From Pelobates cultripes (lineage: Eukaryota > Chordata > Amphibia > Anura > Pelobatidae), in the NCBI GenBank assembly GCA_933207985.1, contig OW240912.1:205727519-205791518 (forward strand): DNA of 64,000 nucleotides, in the 5' to 3' direction. Both the position numbers and the translations under genes were made by a program. Of the stretch, positions 60,101-64,000 are shown piece after piece. The notes under the pieces were generated by a model. That model had not been told where the DNA came from. It saw nothing but the letters and a program-made list of their open reading frames with translations, and ran no database searches. Numbering within the stretch: the stretch's first letter is position 1; each line of letters opens with the position of its first letter.

Positions 60101-60131
60101 GCTCCACATCCCGAACCGATTTCCCGGTCAT
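37314..60131 (-). CDS. smap2: smap2: small ArfGAP 2, complete ten-exon coding region
   Basis: Exons (in transcript order) 60131-60029, 55967-55834, 54113-54028, 52454-52376, 43496-43413, 41280-41199, 39667-39558, 39423-39258, 38872-38556, 37430-37314 join in phase to 1278 bases, 425 residues plus TAA; human SMAP2 is similar in length. Residues 28-51 form the ArfGAP zinc finger C-x2-C-x16-C-x2-C, with the catalytic arginine at 56 (HRNLG). A clathrin box LLGLD lies at 186-190. The C-terminal third is Met/Gly/Pro/Gln-rich, as in the family's CALM-interaction and tail regions. SMAP2 stimulates GTP hydrolysis on Arf1 at the trans-Golgi network/endosomes and binds clathrin. All introns are GT-AG. 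The start is chosen because [13 protein letters not shown] matches the family's N-terminus, although the frame is open further upstream. Confidence 0.95.
37431..38555 (-). other. smap2 intron 9
   Basis: 1.1 kb with no recognised element; includes a C11 run near 37993 and an A-rich run near 38090. Confidence 0.7.
38556..38872 (-). CDS. smap2: smap2 exon 9
   Basis: 317 bp, acceptor CTTCTGCAG, donor CAG|GTAAGG. Encodes the Met/Pro/Gly-rich region starting [19 protein letters not shown] and including [16 protein letters not shown] and [15 protein letters not shown], nearly identical to vertebrate SMAP2. Long ORFs in other frames here are shadows of this exon. Confidence 0.97.
39258..39423 (-). 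CDS. smap2: smap2 exon 8
   Basis: 166 bp, acceptor CACCCTCAG, donor CAGG|GTATAA. Encodes [40 protein letters not shown] and [15 protein letters not shown]. The [11 protein letters not shown] and KKQLSKDxILSLYG motifs are specific to SMAP2. The 5' 34 bases are duplicated in intron 6. Confidence 0.96.
39558..39667 (-). CDS. smap2: smap2 exon 7
   Basis: 110 bp, acceptor TGATTTAG, donor CAG|GTAACG. Completes D190 of the clathrin box and continues [20 protein letters not shown] then [16 protein letters not shown], aligning with the Ser-rich linker of SMAP2. Confidence 0.93.
39829..39900. repeat. Poly(A) tract
   Basis: About 70 bases almost entirely A with a few C interruptions, next to the MITE fragment 39908-40064; may be a retroposon tail or assembly-prone homopolymer. 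Confidence 0.85.
39908..40064. repeat. T2-like MITE fragment
   Basis: 'aaagaaccactaaagtcacc', 'cttcatctcaatgaagtag' hairpin and 'caaaggaacactagagtccc' are family signatures. Its right edge abuts the exon-8 duplicate. Confidence 0.55.
40066..40163 (-). pseudogene. Partial duplicate of smap2 exon 8 with its splice acceptor
   Basis: On the - strand this segment repeats 39485-39390 with about a dozen differences: roughly 60 bases of intron, the acceptor AG, and the first 34 bases of exon 8 encoding [12 protein letters not shown], after which the match stops and a TAG follows. It sits in intron 6, upstream of exon 7, beside a MITE fragment (39908-40064). There is no donor site within the copied part. 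If used as a splice acceptor it would disrupt the protein. Confidence 0.8.
40260..40833. mobile_element. T2/Kolobok-like MITE (copy 3), in smap2 intron 6
   Basis: TTAAAAGGAACACTATAGTC at the left and GACTACAGTGTCCCTTTAA at the right, bounded by TTAA. The interior matches copies at 30964 and 33021 ('caaagcagttttggtgtata', 'ctctgccatttagg'). Confidence 0.8.
41199..41280 (-). CDS. smap2: smap2 exon 6
   Basis: 82 bp, acceptor TCTCTAG, donor CTGG|GTAAGC. Encodes [20 protein letters not shown] then VMDLLGL plus the first base of an aspartate codon completed by exon 7. It supplies most of the clathrin box LLGLD, split across the junction. Confidence 0.95.
41281..43412 (-). other. smap2 intron 5
   Basis: 2.1 kb. 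The forward-strand open frame at 41399-41773 (124 codons) has no recognisable domain. No mobile-element boundary is clear. Confidence 0.5.
43413..43496 (-). CDS. smap2: smap2 exon 5
   Basis: 84 bp in phase 0, acceptor AAGCAG after a T tract, donor CTG|GTATGT. Encodes [20 protein letters not shown] then VIFEKVKL, matching the basic linker after the ArfGAP domain in the family (KEKxxKWK....VVFEKVKM). Confidence 0.93.
43945..45060 (-). repeat. Left inverted-repeat arm, Penelope-like flank (probable)
   Basis: 44510-45060 is the imperfect reverse complement of 51350-51870; 43945-44060 likewise matches 51925-52025. A stretch of about 400 bp at 44070-44480 is present only in this arm and contains a ~45-bp direct repeat ('gcgtgtagtttgcataagta' near 44218 and 'gcgtgtagtttgcataggta' near 44363). 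The arms flank Penelope-like fragments, so they are probably that element's terminal repeats. Confidence 0.6.
45050..45120. repeat. (TA)n/(CATA)n microsatellite
   Basis: About 45 bases of TA repeats grading into 'catacatacatacata'. Confidence 0.9.
45140..46850 (-). mobile_element. L1-like LINE, 5' part only
   Basis: On the - strand: short 5' leader (46850-46789), ORF1 (46788 to about 45770) and a downstream inter-ORF stretch (45769-45150) ending at a T/A tract. No endonuclease or RT of ORF2 is present. LINE copies usually lose their 5' end; this one keeps the 5' end and lacks the 3' half, suggesting later deletion or an inversion-type insertion. Confidence 0.65.
45770..46788 (-). pseudogene. 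L1-like LINE ORF1 pseudogene
   Basis: Starts [16 protein letters not shown]. It continues through a long heptad-like region ([19 protein letters not shown].., [15 protein letters not shown].., [19 protein letters not shown]) typical of the L1 ORF1 coiled coil ending at the RRNNLKxRG boundary. After a frame change come RRM-like and C-terminal pieces ([20 protein letters not shown], then LEQYA near 45810). L1 ORF1 proteins trimerise and bind RNA. At least two frameshifts disrupt it. Confidence 0.7.
46900..47240 (-). pseudogene. Penelope-like RT fragment (minus strand)
   Basis: Encodes [20 protein letters not shown] followed by LFVRLGK and, after a small frame change, RFIDIIFIW. [16 protein letters not shown] and the Y/RxIDDxxFxW catalytic motif are characteristic of Penelope-like (Neptune/Poseidon type) RTs; here one Asp of the pair is lost (RFID-IIF). 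Confidence 0.75.
47245..47420 (+). pseudogene. Penelope-like RT fragment (plus strand), inverted against 46900-47240
   Basis: 'agtaacaagggatgtatcct' onward is the reverse complement of 47205-47150, then continues with non-overlapping sequence also found at 48440-48610. The two pieces form a palindrome centred near 47235. Confidence 0.65.
47440..47710. other. Unassigned insertion between Penelope-like pieces
   Basis: C-rich then unique sequence ('gtaggccttgccaaagacgg', 'ggcttatgcaatgtatcata') that has the look of an interspersed repeat; family unknown. Confidence 0.4.
47712..48000 (-). pseudogene. Penelope-like RT N-terminal core (minus strand)
   Basis: Reading on the - strand gives [31 protein letters not shown] and, after the frame shifts, [13 protein letters not shown]. 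The DIIIKPxDKGG motif precedes the RT domain of Penelope-like elements. It joins tail to tail with the plus-strand piece at 48025. Confidence 0.7.
48025..50100 (+). pseudogene. Penelope-like RT and GIY-YIG endonuclease remnant
   Basis: The + strand reads [20 protein letters not shown] (48030), [26 protein letters not shown] (48285), [20 protein letters not shown] (48610), [11 protein letters not shown], then the post-RT region [19 protein letters not shown] (49010). The endonuclease part follows, [15 protein letters not shown] (49375) to [15 protein letters not shown] (49715). This order of RT, linker and C-terminal endonuclease is that of Penelope-like elements. Stops, frameshifts and A-runs are frequent, so it is inactive. 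It lies antisense to smap2. Confidence 0.75.
50101..51345. other. Penelope 3' flank and unassigned intronic DNA
   Basis: The first 60 bases contain 'ttgaaaaaggataccaggtc' and 'tagaatcaagcgtcaaaaca', like the 3' ends of Penelope elements. The rest, to 51345, shows no feature I can name. Confidence 0.4.
51350..52025 (+). repeat. Right inverted-repeat arm, Penelope-like flank (probable)
   Basis: Reverse-complement partner of 43945-45060 lacking that arm's 400-bp extra segment. Landmarks: 'gcacaagaacttccttctta', 'cagtgggcagatctgaagaa', 'cgagtcaacaaactcgacca'. It shows more similarity than the decayed element body, perhaps 85 percent by eye. Confidence 0.6.
52376..52454 (-). CDS. smap2: smap2 exon 4
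   Basis: 79 bp, acceptor TTGCATCAG, donor AGA|GTGAGT. Encodes [20 protein letters not shown] then DINAFR, the final helix of the ArfGAP domain. Too short for an ordinary ORF search; found by the FIRxKYEKKKY motif. Its length restores the phase needed by exon 5. Confidence 0.93.
53285..53400. repeat. hAT-like MITE fragment
   Basis: 'gcagaggtgaggaaccaatgg' and 'tcctccagatgttgtggact' followed by 'acatctccc' match the common vertebrate 'ctccagatgttgtggactaca' MITE. In smap2 intron 3. Confidence 0.6.
53405..53979. mobile_element. T2/Kolobok-like MITE, ~575 bp variant
   Basis: TTAAAGGGACACTCCAGGCA at the left, TGGCACTGGAGAATCCCTTTAA at the right, bounded by TTAA. Internal hairpins include 'gcatccagaccacttctgcc'/'tggagtggtctgggtgcc' and 'gtaattattgcag'/'cagcaataattac'. 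It lies in smap2 intron 3, ending 49 bases from exon 3. The open frame across it (53449-53868) has no protein features. Confidence 0.75.
54028..54113 (-). CDS. smap2: smap2 exon 3
   Basis: 86 bp, acceptor TCTGCAG, donor CA|GTATCT. Encodes [20 protein letters not shown] then SFTRPQTD and two bases of a glutamine codon. The MGN..AN/KxxYE motif is typical of the ArfGAP domain's C-terminal half. Confidence 0.95.
54720..55454. repeat. MITE-type composite repeat in smap2 intron 2
   Basis: The right part ends 'ggtttt..gaagactagcatccctttaa' with an upstream 'cactacattaagttggagtg' hairpin and 'aggcagtgcttacattgaaa', signatures of TTAA-ended frog MITEs. The left boundary is unclear. Confidence 0.5.
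55834..55967 (-). CDS. smap2: smap2 exon 2
   Basis: 134 bp between 'CTGCCTAG' acceptor and CAG|GTCAGT donor. Encodes [20 protein letters not shown] then [19 protein letters not shown] and QEQIQ. It completes the zinc finger (C48, C51) and supplies the arginine finger R56 and the ISxVKSxxLDxW core of the ArfGAP domain. Confidence 0.97.
56583..56662. mobile_element. piggyBac-like mini-MITE (72 bp plus TTAA)
   Basis: CCCCTTAAGGAC at 56587 and GTCCTTAAGGGG ending at 56658 are perfect 12-bp inverted ends flanked by TTAA on both sides. The interior has the small palindrome 'acatgacatgtgtgacatgtca'-like core. piggyBac elements insert at TTAA with CCC-type ends. In smap2 intron 1. Confidence 0.75.
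59545..59660 (-). repeat. LINE/SINE 3'-tail-like fragment
   Basis: 'cgccaacaaattctgtagcg' + 'ctgtacaatggg' is the reverse form of the tail seen at 32300-32358, followed by 'agtgccctgctcacaggagt', a usual continuation of this frog repeat. Confidence 0.5.
60029..60131 (-). CDS. smap2: smap2 exon 1 (coding part)
   Basis: 103 bp from ATG (60131-60129) to donor GTAACG. Encodes [20 protein letters not shown], then [13 protein letters not shown] plus the first base of a glycine codon. It carries the first two zinc-binding cysteines (C28, C31). The sequence around the ATG is GGGAACATGACC, a reasonable Kozak context. Confidence 0.95.
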
Positions 60132-60430
60132 GTTCCCGGGAGAGAGAGTAAGATGGCTGCCCAGGTGCGGCTTCTCTCTCGGTTCCTGTTTCCGGGTCTC
60201 TCTGTAAGCCCGCCCACTCAGCACTACGTAACACCTCCGCTGCCACGCCCACTTCGCACGGTTTCTTTGTTTTTTTTTACGCAGTCGACCAATCAGCGTT
60301 GAGGATGGGGATAAAAACCAAACCTTCTTTCCCACCAGAAAAAAAAAAGGAAAACATGAATGGGCGATGACAGTAACTGGATCAATGGGAGCCGGGAAAC
60401 AGCACAGGAGGGCTGACGTCATTGGCCGAG
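60132..60430 (-). promoter_or_regulatory. smap2: smap2 promoter / 5'UTR, GC-rich
   Basis: Upstream of the smap2 ATG the sequence turns GC- and CpG-rich. On the - strand it contains an Sp1-type GGGCGGGC box (60208-60215 region), a CCAAT box in reverse ('gaccaatcag', near 60288-60297) and, at 60414-60425, a TGACGTCA (CRE/ATF palindrome) overlapping ATTGG (CCAAT on the - strand). No TATA box is seen. This looks like a housekeeping CpG-type promoter; the transcription start is not determined. Confidence 0.6.
60414..60425. promoter_or_regulatory. CRE (TGACGTCA) overlapping a CCAAT box
   Basis: TGACGTCA at 60414-60421 shares its last base with ATTGG (60421-60425). The pair lies about 285 bases upstream of the smap2 ATG, a plausible CREB/ATF plus NF-Y site. 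Confidence 0.5.
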
Positions 60431-60654
60431 GCTGACACCTCTAATAATGTGTGACTGCACGGGGACATTGCTCACACACTGTATACTGCCCATAGTGACA
60501 CAGTGTCATTCATACCGTATTGGGTCAATCACCACCAGTACCAGCTCTGTGTCCAGCCAGCTGCCTGTAGTGCTAAACCCATACCTCCCAAGCCGGGCCC
60601 ATCCTGGGGGTCACAGACTACTGGGGGCAACCACCCCACCTCTCCTTTTGTACT

Positions 60655-60715
60655 TAGACAGACACACACTCACTGACAGACACACACTCACTGACAGACA
60701 CACACTCACTTTTTG
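60655..60715. repeat. Short tandem repeat, 21-bp unit x3
   Basis: Three near-perfect copies of 'acagacacacactcactg' with spacing of about 21 bases. Confidence 0.85.
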
Positions 60716-60800
60716 AGTGCTGATCGGTCAGTCTGAGGCCACAATGCATTGAAGCACTAGGCATTAAAAATACTGGGTTGATGAATAATAATGGTGCATA

Positions 60801-61329
60801 TAGTGGCAGATTCCGAGCCTGATCTCAGGAGGGACACTTGTAGATTATTTAAAGAAATAATCCATGCACAATAACCACTACAGCTCTTTGTAGTGGTTAT
60901 AGTGCCAGGAGTGCCGGGACCCCCTCCCAGAGTAAGTAGCAAAACCGTTTAAGAACAGTTTGACAACTTACCTGGGGTCAGCTAGGGTATGGGGCTGTAT
61001 TAAGGCATAGAAGCAGTGGTGTGTGTGAGGGGTGCAGTGTGTGTGAAAGGTTCAGTGTGTGTGGGAGGTGTAGTGTGTGAATGTGTAGGATGTGTGGTGC
61101 AATGTGTATATGGGGGGCTGTGTATGTCTCTGTGTGTGGCAATGTGTGTATGGGGGGCTGTGTATGTGTGTGTGTGGGGCAATGTGTGCATGGGGTAGCA
61201 GTGTGTGAATGTGTATGGTGTGTGTGGGGACTGTGTGTGTGGGGGGGGGGGACAGTGTATGTGTGTGTGGGGGCAGTGTGTGTATGAGGGGCAATTGCCC
61301 CGTTGCCCCCACTCCCCGATCCGCTAGTG
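60801..61329. mobile_element. hAT-superfamily MITE, copy 2 (529 bp)
   Basis: Same family and orientation as 17831-19156: the first 200 bases agree closely ('gcctgatctcaggaggg', 'gtagattatttaaagaaata', 'aaaccgtttaagaacagttt') and the right end 'ggggcaattgccccgttgcc' is also shared. The termini have drifted (TAGTGGCAGATTCCGAGCC; ...CCGATCCGCTAGTG). It is flanked by an exact 8-bp duplication GGTGCATA (60793-60800 and 61330-61337). The internal GTGTGTG/GGGGG minisatellite (61020-61290) is short, and the GC-rich palindrome of copy 1 is absent. It lies about 670 bases upstream of the smap2 ATG. Confidence 0.9.
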
Positions 61330-61337
61330 GGTGCATA

Positions 61338-61898
61338 TTAAAAATGTTAGGGTGCAAAAAAAGCACAGGATGATTAAAGTCCAAATCCATTTAATAAAGT
61401 GCACCAAACATTTGTCGAAGGTTAAATTAAAAAATCTTTCTGTGACACTTTGATAGATCTTCCCCTATGTGTGAATTACTTTGAGAAATATCTTTAAAGA
61501 ATGTGGAATAAACTCTACATTTTAAGCCTACATTTGAAAGTTACTTGAGCTTTTCTGGGGCCCTCGATGAATGGAAATTTTGGTCAGTGTGTCCTCTGTA
61601 ATCTAGTCCTATCCTATTCTTTTTAGTAGAGCTGGAGAAACAGTTATAGAGGGTCTTCAACTCAGAGCTGTCCCATCTCAGTGTATTACACTGGAGAGAA
61701 AGAAACAACTTTGTAAAAAACAAAATTCAATTAATTTAATAATATATTTTAATGACAGTTCCCAATAGTTTATTCAATGATATTTTTATACTGGACAGAA
61801 TCCTTGGACATTAATAGGACAGGACGCTTAAAAATGGGGAGGTCCCATAAATTGGAACAGTTGGCAAGTATGCACGGCAGTCAGACAACAATGTTACT
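61338..61898. other. Intergenic DNA left of the Penelope-like element
   Basis: AT-rich, no feature recognised; may include the outer part of the inverted 5' copy described next. Confidence 0.4.
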
Positions 61899-61968
61899 CT
61901 GTATAATTGATAGGATGTTTTGGGATACTGCTAGTGTACCTATAAAAGAGGACAAAACATAGTGCAAA
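61899..61968 (-). repeat. Inverted 70-bp copy of the Penelope 5' leader
   Basis: Perfect reverse complement of 62136-62205, starting CTGTATAATTGATAGGATGT and ending AGTGCAAA. Perfect identity implies a recent event. Confidence 0.9.
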
Positions 61969-62135
61969 TTCTTTGTGCTGACCTGGATACTCCATTGGCT
62001 ATCACTTGAGGAAGAGAAATCAATAGGAGTTAACCCCCCTATTTCCATCGAGGGGAGGCACCCATAATACGCTTACCTTTTTTGGAATATGTGAGTGCAT
62101 TTCAATCATTGGAAGTTTTATAGTGTCTAGCAATA

Positions 62136-62205
62136 TTTGCACTATGTTTTGTCCTCTTTTATAGGTACACTAGCAGTATCCCAAAACATCCTATCAATTA
62201 TACAG
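62136..62205 (+). repeat. Penelope 5' leader segment paired with 61899-61968
   Basis: TTTGCACTATGTTTTGTCCT to CAATTATACAG, perfect inverted partner of the upstream copy, 184 bases before the ORF1 start. Confidence 0.9.
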
Positions 62206-62388
62206 TTCTGCTATACGGTTATCAGCTGGGAGATAACCTTGGGAAGCAGTGCACCTATAAAGCTAAGTTTTTTACTTTGTTACATATATTTTTTTGGTGT
62301 GTTTTCACACTTTTTTCACGGGTGTCCGTGTTTTTTATCTGTTGTGTTCCTAGCATTGTAATATATATCCATATTGTGTTTATAAGAA

Positions 62389-63498
62389 ATGGCAGAAAGT
62401 AGTAATTATTTGCAAAGAATACAAAAAGCAAGATCCCAAAAGTTTGAATTAATGTTTAAAAATGTGGCCAAACCGATACCTATGAGGGGGTTGGAGGAAT
62501 TTTTTAAACAGAAAGAAAAGTTGTTGAATTTGGAAACGAAAAAATTGTGGGAAATTGCTTTTCTGGGGAGTTATCTAGACAAGGGTCTCATTCCTAGGGG
62601 ACTCCGTATAGATAAAACCCCAGCTTTTGGTTTGGAAAATGAAGAATTTCTAAATAAATGGGATGAGATTTTGTTTAATTGTTCTCGCCAATTAATGACA
62701 TTATTATTGGATTTTTCCAAGGCAAGCAAATTAAAGATTGAGGAAGATCTAGATAATTTGGATAAATCAGATATTGGTAACAGAGAAGATGTGGAGTTTA
62801 AAGAAAGGGAAGAGATTCTATTTAAAAGATGACAACATCTAGATGAGAAAATTTCTGATACTAAGAATAATAAATATTTAAGGGACAAAGATGACATAGT
62901 CCATAATAATTTTTCAACTAGGAATAAAATTGCTCGTAAAAGATTGGGAAGATCAAATGTTAGAAACAGATTTATCAGAACTCCTTCTAGAAGTTTTAGG
63001 AGAAGAACTCCAGAAAAGAAATCTCAGTATAATTTTAGAAAGAGATTTCCTTCTACTGATGCTAGGAGAAAAACTCCATTCAGAGGAAGGTCACCTAAAA
63101 TCTTTGGAAAAAGTTCCCCAGAAAGAGGAAAAGATATATCACACAAGTATCCAGAAAGAGGGGGGAAACCATCCTTTAAGGGAAGGGTAGACAGAAATGA
63201 CATAGATGATGTCAGTGATACAACCCAATTCCCATACAGAAGGGAAAATCACTCTGACACTTATGCACAGGTGGTGAGGAGTAAGGAAGATAATAGAAAA
63301 GGGAATCCTTTGGAGATCAGGGAAAAAGAAAATTTTCAGGAGAGAGCAAGAGCCCCAAAAGAAAAAACTATCACCAATTACTTCCAGCCACGAGAAAAAC
63401 GGTGGGATCATCCCAACCGTTTCTCCCACCTGTACAGGGAATCTCCACAAAAAAGAAAAAGAGCAGAGGATCAGGAGAGAAACCAGGGGAGAGATTAG
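62389..63498 (+). CDS. Penelope-like ORF1, one in-frame TGA
   Basis: A single frame of 369 codons plus TAG, interrupted only by TGA at 62830-62832 (LFKR-stop-QHLDE), so a point mutation is likely. The first 150 residues are helical and charged (MAESSNYLQRIQKARSQKFE, then LEEFFKQKEKLL, EIAFLGSYLDKGLIPRG, FNCSRQLMTLLLDFSK). From about residue 185 the protein becomes Arg/Lys-rich (RFIRTPSRSFRRRTPEKK, TPFRGRSPK), as expected of a nucleic-acid-binding, gag-like protein. I recognise no named domain. The start ATG at 62389 is the first in frame. The role is inferred from position before the RT and from composition. Confidence 0.65.
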
Positions 63499-64000
63499 TA
63501 ACATTAGGGGACGAACTAAAGAGGGGGATTGTTAATTTGTCTGGAGTTGATTTGACAGAACAAGAAATGCAGTTATTAGAGAAGGGAATGAAATTCGCCC
63601 CTAATCAAGAGGCGGATGACTTTCAACTATACATCGATCTTAAAAAGTTTATTAGATCTATGACAGTTACAAGACACTTTTTGAAATTCCCTAGTCCGAT
63701 TGAGAAGGAAGATAAAAAAGAACTAAATGACGTACAGAGAAAATTTAAACCTAAGTCTAAGTTCTACCCAGTATATAGTAAAGGGTCACATCTGGAGACC
63801 TTTGAAAACCTGGTAGAAAAAGATTTTGAAAAATGGGCAGGTAAGAGAAAGAGAGGAAGGAATCAAGTTAATAATTTGACCAAGGGGGAGCAACTAGCAC
63901 TAAAAGATTTGACCTCAAGGGAGGACATTATCATAAAGGAAGCGGATAAAGGGGGGGCAATAGTCATTATGTCAGAACAGTATTATCGACAAGAAGCTTT
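63297..64000 (+). CDS. Penelope-like ORF2, RT N-terminal part (incomplete)
   Basis: Open from just after TAG (63294-63296) to the window edge, in the -1 frame relative to ORF1 and overlapping it by about 200 nt. The protein-like core reads LTEQEMQLLEKGMKFAPNQ, DDFQLYIDLKKFIRSM, VEKDFEKW and, at 63924-63971, DIIIKEADKGGAIVIM. A LT..E...L.KG..F.P region followed by DIIIKxADKGG is the N-terminal signature of Penelope-like reverse transcriptases. The catalytic RT motifs and the GIY-YIG endonuclease would lie beyond 64000. No ATG occurs early in this frame; the first is in EQEMQLL, so it may be expressed as a fusion through frameshifting. Confidence 0.75.

Larger units (their letters stand above)
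61899..64000 (+). mobile_element. Penelope-like retrotransposon, 5' part (continues off the window)
   Basis: From left to right: a 70-bp segment (61899-61968) that is the perfect reverse complement of 62136-62205, separated by 167 bp; a leader; ORF1 (62389-63498); and an overlapping second frame (63297-64000) entering a Penelope-type RT. An inverted 5'-truncated copy upstream of the element is a known insertion feature of Penelope elements. The coding frames are far better preserved than those in smap2 intron 4, so this is a younger insertion. Confidence 0.8.

Noticed and set aside
60132..60422. In-frame upstream extension of smap2 exon 1 (97 extra codons)
   Set aside because: The SMAP family starts at MTGKSV; the extension is GC-rich 5'UTR/promoter sequence with no conserved content.
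1..64000. CRISPR arrays, operons, tRNA/rRNA genes
   Set aside because: Tandem repeats here lack unique spacers between constant repeats; no cloverleaf or rRNA segment was seen; the context is eukaryotic.

Overview
The window is nuclear DNA of a vertebrate, most likely an anuran amphibian. The evidence is two spliced vertebrate genes with GT-AG introns, an AT-rich background, and a repeat complement typical of frogs: TTAA-flanked MITEs of the T2/Kolobok type, DIRS retrotransposons, CR1 and L1-like LINEs, Penelope-like elements and hAT/Tc1 elements. I do not assign a species.

Only two host genes are supported. On the + strand, the last two coding exons of rims3 (4982-5121 and 5655-5867) encode the C-terminal half of its C2 domain; earlier exons lie left of the window. 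On the - strand, the complete ten-exon coding region of smap2 runs from the ATG at 60131 to the stop at 37314. Splicing the ten exons gives an uninterrupted 425-codon frame with an ArfGAP zinc finger, the arginine finger, a clathrin box and a Met/Gly/Gln-rich C-terminus. The two genes are convergent (tail to tail). They also lie close together on human 1p34, so this looks like conserved microsynteny.

Layout. 1-4981: left-hand intron of rims3 holding a foldback DNA element, an ORF2-deleted CR1 LINE and simple repeats. 4982-5867: rims3 end. 5868-17800: rims3 3'UTR and intergenic DNA with MITE fragments. 17831-19156: a 1.3-kb hAT-type MITE with a perfect 8-bp target duplication and an expanded G-rich minisatellite inside it. 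19380-22075: minus-strand DIRS remnant (terminal repeat, gag, start of RT). 24932-30656: a Tc1/mariner element whose right terminal repeat is split by a complete 4.1-kb DIRS-type element. 30964-34353: T2-like MITEs. About 34900-60131: smap2 with its 3'UTR; intron 4 carries scrambled Penelope-like fragments between inverted arms plus an L1-like ORF1, and intron 6 carries a partial duplicate of exon 8. 60132-60430: GC-rich smap2 promoter. 60801-61329: second hAT MITE. 61899-64000: 5' end of a fairly intact Penelope-like retrotransposon running off the right edge.

The best candidates for unusual biology are the DIRS-type element with clean termini but an interior I cannot assign to any family, the Penelope-like element with two ORFs overlapping by about 200 nt in different frames, and the partial exon-8 duplication in smap2. 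All calls were made by eye from the sequence and family knowledge; no database search was run.
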